A stretch of 64,000 bases of DNA. Source: Zygnema cylindricum (Eukaryota; Streptophyta; Zygnematophyceae; Zygnematales; Zygnemataceae). The notes below the pieces were generated by a model that was not told the origin of the DNA, searched no databases, and saw only the letters and a program-made list of their open reading frames with translations. This document shows, in pieces, positions 58,101 to 64,000 of the stretch (the first letter of the stretch is position 1; each line of letters opens with the position of its first letter). Position numbers and translations under genes: made by a program. The stretch is taken from assembly GCA_037447655.1 (NCBI GenBank), contig JBBHKE010003361.1, forward strand, positions 1-64,000, in the 5' to 3' direction.

Positions 58101-61100
58101 TTTTTTTAAACATTTTCCAAACTTGAAATATGCAAGCAGGTACTCAGTAGTGCAAAAAAAAACGATTTATGGATTGAACAACATAAGAAAAAAGTCAAAC
58201 AAATTCAGTCAGTTTTCTTACACGTTTTCAAATTTTTCCCTTTCTTACTTTCCTGGACGTATTTTTCTAAGTTTTTTGGTTTTTTTTGTCCAGCATCATA
58301 CGAATTCAAAACTTACAGTTGGTTGTTGACTTAACCAGTCGATTGAACTGTTAGAATGTTAACATAGTCAGTTAGTTTGATATAACTACGTTTAGATTCA
58401 GTACAAAATTCATGCAAAGAAAAACATCATTCGTCTCCGTGTCTTATCGGGATGGTCATAGGGACATTCTTATATTTTGAAGTGGAAATGAATAGAAATG
58501 GTTTTTGTGAGTTTTCATCTTACAAAGTTAAACTTGTGAATTGTCGAATCCTCCAAGATTGTTGCCTTAAAGGGGATGACCTATCGATAGACGTGGATTG
58601 ATGACTAGGTATCTAAATTCATTTTTGTTTCTTATGTTTTCTTATTGCTTTTAAGATAATTGAAAAAAAATAAAAAGTGTTGTATAGAATTCTTCAAGGT
58701 TTTCGTTTTTCACAATATAAAAAAAATGACCGCTCCACCTTTTTCCAATAGCCGGTGTCTAATTTTATCAAAATTATAGAAAGGAAAAATATGACAGAAA
58801 AAAAGTGCTTATGAATAAGAACCTATTATCTATAAATGAAAAAATAATTATCTCAATCAGATGAAGATTCATCGGTGAAACATATGTTTGAAAAAGGGTT
58901 AAACATGCTCCAAAATTGGTGCAATATCCGGGCCCTCTAGTGTTAATCATGTTATTCCCAACATATATGCAATTTTTTTTTGATGCATCTACAGTCTAAC
59001 TGTGATATTATTTTTGCAGAAAAAAAAGAGCATTTTATTACCAGGAAAATTAACGAACATACGGTAAAATTTATACCTATGCAATTGATCAGTGAGGCAA
59101 CTGACAATTTCAGTGAGAGCAACGCACTTGGAGCTGGAGGCTTTGGGACTGTTTATAAAGGAGTATCAAAGAATGGAGAACTATGGGCAGTGAAACGGGC
59201 AAATAATGCGTCAGTAGAAAGCTTGGAACAATTCAAGAATGAGGTTTGTTAAAGTTAGCCATTAGAATGTAACGATTTGAAAATGATTGAGAGTAGGTAA
59301 AGGTTGCTTCATTGTCTCATTGAATTGAAACATATTTTTATGAAGATTCGTGTAAATCGGTTTTCTTTGGAGTCTCTCAAATTGTCCTTACCTTGAGAAA
59401 CGTACCTAACACTTATCTTGAATTTTCTGTCGTATTAGCAGAAAAAAAGAAACAAAATTGCTTCTCATTGCATATAGCGTGCTTTTATTGTCAAACGAGT
59501 ACACCATTTCAAAATTATATTGACGGATTATGTTTTTGAGCTGTTCTATCTATTTAAGTAGAGAAATGAGAAACGATTCCTCGATATTTTTACCAAATTC
59601 CTTTGTGGAATAAAAAATGGGCAAAAGGACAATAACTGTTTTGAAGGCATTAAATTAATCGTTTCACCCATTTCTGAACCTTTTTGTGGACACTAAATTT
59701 ATGCAGGTGGAAATCATATCGAGAATGAACCACAAGAATCTTGTTAAGCTATTTGGGTTTTGTCACACTGACACCGAGCAGATACTCGTATACGAATTTA
59801 TTGAAAATGGGACACTCAAATCAGCTCTTAAACGAAAAGAAGGCAGGGCTTCATATTGTTTGATTTCTCTCTCTTTCCATCTGCACCTTCCTACCAACTT
59901 CTTCCTTTCCATATCCTCCCCTCCTCTCTCTCCACTACCTCGCTTCTTCGAATTTAATCTCTCTCTCTCTCACCCTTGTCCCCTACCCTTGGAAACCCTC
60001 TTCATCCCTCTCTTCTATGCATGCCTGTCCATCCTCCATCTTGTCCGTCTTGCTTTCAATCTTTTTTCCCAACTTAGCTTTTGTAGTTTTAGAATCATTG
60101 CCAATTTTGATAGTCTCACTATCAAAAATTGAGTTCAAAGTAGTTTAATGCTTAAGGATGCTTCCCACAAACAACCTCCCTTTATATCGTTTCTCGGTTT
60201 CGTGACAGACGCGGAAGGTATCCTAAGGTTGAAGCTTTAAATATTTACATTTCTGATAGCTTGATAGTGTTCCTAATAAAAATCCGAAAAACAGGCGTGG
60301 TATTCCTCCAGGATCTGAACATATGTCCCTTGAGACCCCCCAACGAATAGTAGAGTTTTAGAGTTTTGATTCCTCGACAACCACTTTGGTGTTATATTGC
60401 AACTTGACATGCTTAATTTTATGGAGAGAGAGAGAGTGGGAGAGAGAGAAAAAGAGAGGGAGAGGGAGGGGCAGTGTGAGGGCAAGGCTGTGGGTAAGGG
60501 CGAGGTGGGGAGATGTAGGGAACGGCCGGAGAGGCAAAGAGTGGGGGAGAGCGAGGGAGGGATAGAGAGAGTGAGAATGAGAATGAGAGATGAGGAGAAA
60601 AAGAGAGAGAAAAGAGGGAAAGAGTAGAGATAGAGAGAGACTGAGGGAGTGAGAGGGGGAGGAGGAAACGAGAGAGGGAGAGATAGAGAGAGGGAGAGAT
60701 AGAGAGGGAGAGGGAGAAGAGGGAGAAGGACAGGGAGGGGGAGAGGGAGAGGGAGAGGAAGAGGGAGAGGGAGAGGAAGAGGGAGAGGGATAGGAAGGGG
60801 GGGAGCGGGAGGGAGAGGGAGAGGTTGAGGGAGATGGAGAGGGAGGGGGAGAGGGAGAGGTAGAGGGAGTGGGAGAGGAAATTAAGATATTTATTTCTGG
60901 TTTTCTGCTATAACAGGCACAATTCAACCTGTTTTGACATTTGAACAACGAGTGGATATCGCTCTTGGAGCTGCCGAAGGATTGCGATATCTTCACACGC
61001 AAGCAAAACCGACGATTATTCATCGCGATGTTAAGGCAGACAATATCCTTTTGGACGCAAATATGCAGGTAAAATACAGGCCATTCATGAAGATTGAATC

Positions 61101-62828
61101 AACTATTAAATATATTGTTCTTTGTACTTAGGCACTTCATCCGAATTTTGTTATATGAAGATAGTTCTTGCAGGTGTCCGTGAAGTTAAATTTGGAAATC
61201 ATTTTTTTTCAATTTTTAAAGTAAGTTTCAACAAGTCAATGTTCCATGTGACGCTGGTCTTGTATTGTTTCAATTGAACTGGTTCAGTAATGCAGATTGC
61301 AGTTCACCAAACTTCACTAAATCTACCAGAATAAAACTTTATGTTGGGCTGCTTGATTGTGCAAGCTGTACTGTTTTTGTATTCATTTATCTCTTTAATT
61401 CGTCCATCTTGTACCTGATCTGAAAGGGAATTCTGAATTATAATACTTGTTGTGTTCCAATGCTAATTAAAATCAGACTATTTTCCACTCTTGTAGGCCA
61501 AAGTTTGTGATTTTGGTCTTCTAAAGGACAATGAAGACAAAGAGGAATTAGCGAAGAGAACTGATGTCGCCGGAACTTACGGTTACATGGATCCAGAGTA
61601 TTACTCTACTTACCGAGTCACGGCAAAAAGTGACGTTTACAGGTGAGATGAACTTTTCCATTTTTTCCTAGAGCACGTTTTTTTTTTTTTTTTTTCAGAA
61701 GTTGCACATATGTCCGTGCATGGAAACACAATTAAGTTGAATTCTCCACACAAAAGGCAGTTACATTTTTGCTGTTAATAAGGAACCCGCTGATTTCTAT
61801 CGTACTTTTCATTGCTTTTGTTTATTTTCAAGAGTGCTGGTCGAAACAGTATTGGCTAACCTACGAGTTCTTGAGAATTAACAGATGTGAACTTTGTGGC
61901 GTTTCTATTTGTAGTTTTGGAGTTGTAATCTTAGAACTCATTACTGGTCGGGAGGCAATTCTTGAGGAAATATCAGGGGACGGTGTTCGCGAAAGGATTT
62001 CCTTAGCAAGTTGGGTATGTATCCGATGTTTCTCCCTTTTGTTTGGCATCGGCCACATTTACAGACATGTAAAAATTGTGCATGTATATGTGCATAAATA
62101 ACTATACCCTTCTGTTCTTATATCCTTATGACACCGTACCTTGCAGTAACCTGAGTTTATCCTCTGGTATAGTTACCTTATTATACCCGATGAAAATTCT
62201 TGAATATTGAATAACTCCAAGTGTAATGACCTTGAAAATTTCTTCTAAAATTCTCGGCTATTGACTAATTCCTAGTATTTGACCTCCTATTATGCTCTTC
62301 TAAATTTTGGTTTATTAATAAAAATGCAGACTGGAAAATTATCTCGCTCAATACCTTGTTCCATACTCATCATTTTCTGTCCCTACCGTTTTGATAAGAT
62401 AAAGATCGATTAATGATTATTGTTGGTTACCCCTACAGGCGTTAAAAATGATGCGGTCGACTTTGGGACTCTCCGCCATCGTGGATCCGAGTTTGGACTC
62501 CAACTACTCTTTGGATGACATGAACGTCCTGGCGAGTGTCGCGGCATCCTGCCTTCAGAAAGTTTCTATGTATCGACCGGAAATGGCTGTCGTGGCGAGC
62601 CATTTGCGTCTACTTAAGACAAAATTGGAGAATAAAGACTCGCAAGTCATGGAAAACAACGGATTGATACTTCTTTCTAGTGAAGAAGTTGTTGAAGAAG
62701 AAGGTCCTACACATTCAATTCTTAGGACTAACACTTCTTCTAGAAACACGTCTGGTTATAGTCGTTCTTTCAACAACGGTTCCTTCTTCAGGCCTGTTCA
62801 GAAAGAAAGTGTTTTGCTGCCACGGTGA
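52130..62828 (+). CDS. LRR receptor-like protein kinase, about 15 exons
   Basis: Model exons: 52130-53634, 53822-53941, 54346-54417, 54871-54936, (55226-55295, frameshifted), 55519-55611, 55849-55889, 56147-56185, 57745-57843, 59020-59243, 59707-59842, 60917-61068, 61497-61642, 61915-62014, 62439-62828. Without the fifth exon they give about 1060 residues in frame. Layout: signal peptide (ends TTFAS), LRR N-cap, many LRRs, Cys-pair cap, membrane helix at about residues 653-677 and a kinase domain. Kinase motifs are GAGGFG (716-721), Lys737 in [13 protein letters not shown] (catalytic Asp836), DFG (854-856) and GYMDPEYYS. All are intact, so it should be an active RD Ser/Thr kinase of the plasma membrane; the ligand is unknown. 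The tail is Ser/Asn-rich. Single-LRR exons share phase 2, typical of such genes. Exons 7 and 8 and the joins around them are the least certain. The intron after 59842 appears to be GC-AG. Confidence 0.85.
55226..55295 (+). pseudogene. Frameshifted single-LRR exon of the kinase gene
   Basis: The acceptor (GACAG) and donor (GTAAGT) are good, and the start reads [12 protein letters not shown]. The frame then hits a stop at CTGGCCTGA. Omitting one G restores [13 protein letters not shown] with the correct phase. The exon is 70 bases, whereas 69 would be needed. It is flanked by phase-2 exons, so skipping it keeps the gene open. A sequencing error, a fresh lesion or a skipped exon would each explain it. 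Confidence 0.75.
56650..56905 (+). repeat. C/T-rich tract in a kinase-gene intron
   Basis: About 250 bases of TCTCTCCTTC-type sequence in the intron before the membrane-helix exon. The Leu/Ser frames over it are artefacts. Confidence 0.8.
59865..60015 (+). repeat. Pyrimidine tract just after the GC donor
   Basis: A CT-rich stretch beginning about 20 bases after the proposed GC donor of the kinase intron (59843). It is of opposite base sense to the purine tract at 60424-60880 in the same intron. Confidence 0.7.
60424..60880 (+). repeat. Purine tract (GAGAGGG) before the kinase acceptor
   Basis: About 450 bases of nearly pure G/A directly upstream of the exon 12 acceptor at 60915-60916. Other tracts in the window are pyrimidine on the coding strand, so this one is inverted. 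It creates a 221-codon Ser/Pro frame on the minus strand that is not a gene. Confidence 0.85.
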
Positions 62829-64000
62829 TATTTTTTAATGCCATCATTGTTCGGATTCATTCAGAAAACCCAATTTTATTTTGCTTCCCTGTTTATAGCT
62901 CTTGGAAACACCATCCCTCCAAATTTGCAACGCCTTCAAATTGCGATGTTTATCTAACGGAAACGCCGTCCTGTCTTTAACTAAAATTCCATGATTTAAA
63001 AATTTCAGTTGTTCCACTCCTGGTTTCTCTTTTGACCCTAGTCCTTTTTCTTCACGAGGTCCCTAGAAGTCTATCCCCATATAGAACTACTTGCCACATG
63101 CTCTACCACATAAAATAAAGAAAAATGGTGACAGGTTTTTCATATTTTTAGAAAACAAACACCAATAACTTAATCATACTATGCCAGTTTGGCGGCGGAT
63201 TTTAATAAACAAACCATATGGAATAAGATTTATACTTAAACTCTTTTTGTGTGGTACTTTTGAATTTCCTTGATTTTAAATATTCATAAACTTACAGACA
63301 ATGAGGAAACGTGTTGGTGTATGTTGATTGTTCAAAGCTGTTATAAAGCTTTAGTGGATACAAAAAAACGGGAAAATAAAAAGTTAGAAAAATCTTAACT
63401 TTGGGTTAAATTAAAAATGAGATGTCACGAGCGATATCAAACCCCAACTAATAAAACCCAAATTAGGTATGATCTACAATATAAAAGGAGATCTAACAAA
63501 AATATGGAAGAATGAGAAAGAATTGGTGGAAATTTTGTGAAAACCTTAATGGGACAACTCAAAATAAAGCTAAAATTTGATGATATAGCCTAGTGTTTGT
63601 TGTATTCTCCATCTCCCCCCTATTTCTGTTTTTTCTCTTTTATGAAATGTTTCAGAAAATCTTAGTATGTTTTTACAAATTTGTTAAGTTGCTCTTCTTT
63701 GCAAGGTCCATGTTATTGTTATTTTTCAATTCTTTGTATTACATAGCTTCACTTAACCTTTTTAAAAAATTTGGAGTGTGACCGTCCTCCCATCCCTGCT
63801 TCCTTCCTTCTTCCATCCTTCCTGGTTAATTTTGTGTTAAAATAATATTTGTAGGTTAAGTTTTATGGTGGTGAAATAGACGCCTCAATTTTTGCAGCTA
63901 TCTGTTTGGTATAGGTGGTCAGAATGGAAAAAATATCGTATGATTAATCTGATTTATTTTTAGGCGGTGATGCAGACGTTTTAATTGTTTGTAACTTTTT
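62829..64000. other. 3' flank of the kinase gene, no further gene
   Basis: AATAAA at 63114-63119 is a plausible poly(A) signal about 290 bases after the stop, with another near 63200. The rest is AT-rich without a recognisable frame. Confidence 0.5.
63114..63119 (+). terminator. Candidate poly(A) signal of the kinase gene
   Basis: AATAAA in the 3' flank, placed from motif and distance only. Confidence 0.4.

Noticed and set aside
60358-61023. 221-codon minus-strand Ser/Pro frame
   Set aside because: It is the complement of the GA-rich intron tract and runs into the kinase HRD exon on the other strand.

Overview
This is nuclear DNA of a streptophyte green plant, either a land plant or a charophyte alga. 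It carries three intron-rich genes of plant type: a xyloglucan endotransglucosylase/hydrolase (XTH), a golgin-84-like Golgi tether, and a leucine-rich-repeat receptor kinase (LRR-RLK). These are separated by Ty1/copia retrotransposons and MITEs. AT-rich spacers, long pyrimidine tracts and introns of about 0.2-1.5 kb fit this origin. I cannot name the species from the sequence alone.

Layout. 1-5.9 kb: AT-rich spacer with two MITEs. 6.4-10.5 kb: XTH gene, + strand, 5 exons, 308 codons. 10.5-15 kb: spacer. 15.05-22.83 kb: golgin-84-like gene, - strand, 10 exons, 592 codons in the model given here. 23-27.9 kb: MITE-rich spacer with tandem Mutator-type copies and nested TA-flanked copies. 27.98-49.34 kb: a stack of nested copia elements. 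49.3-52.1 kb: spacer and pyrimidine-rich leader. 52.13-62.83 kb: LRR-RLK, + strand, about 15 exons. 62.8-64 kb: 3' flank.

The retrotransposon stack can be dated by nesting. A decayed + strand copia (E, 5' LTR at 27981-29006) was interrupted by a - strand copia (B, 31263-48058) with an exact GTTAG target duplication. B was later hit by two - strand copia elements: A (34005-40346) and C (42247-46734, exact CTTTC duplication). A has nearly identical 1-kb LTRs but several coding lesions. C keeps a full gag while its pol is collapsed to a short remnant. An inverted LTR fragment (F) closes the stack.

All four elements with a visible primer-binding site carry GGTTATGGGCCC or a close variant directly against the LTR. 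This matches the anticodon arm of initiator tRNA-Met rather than its 3' end, so a half-tRNA primer is implied. The gag ATG lies inside this site, opposite the CAU anticodon. I consider this the most interesting feature of the window.

The three cellular genes are not functionally clustered. XTH remodels wall xyloglucan, the golgin serves the secretory pathway that delivers wall enzymes and receptors, and the RLK is a surface receptor. The RLK has one frameshifted LRR exon and a probable GC-AG intron.
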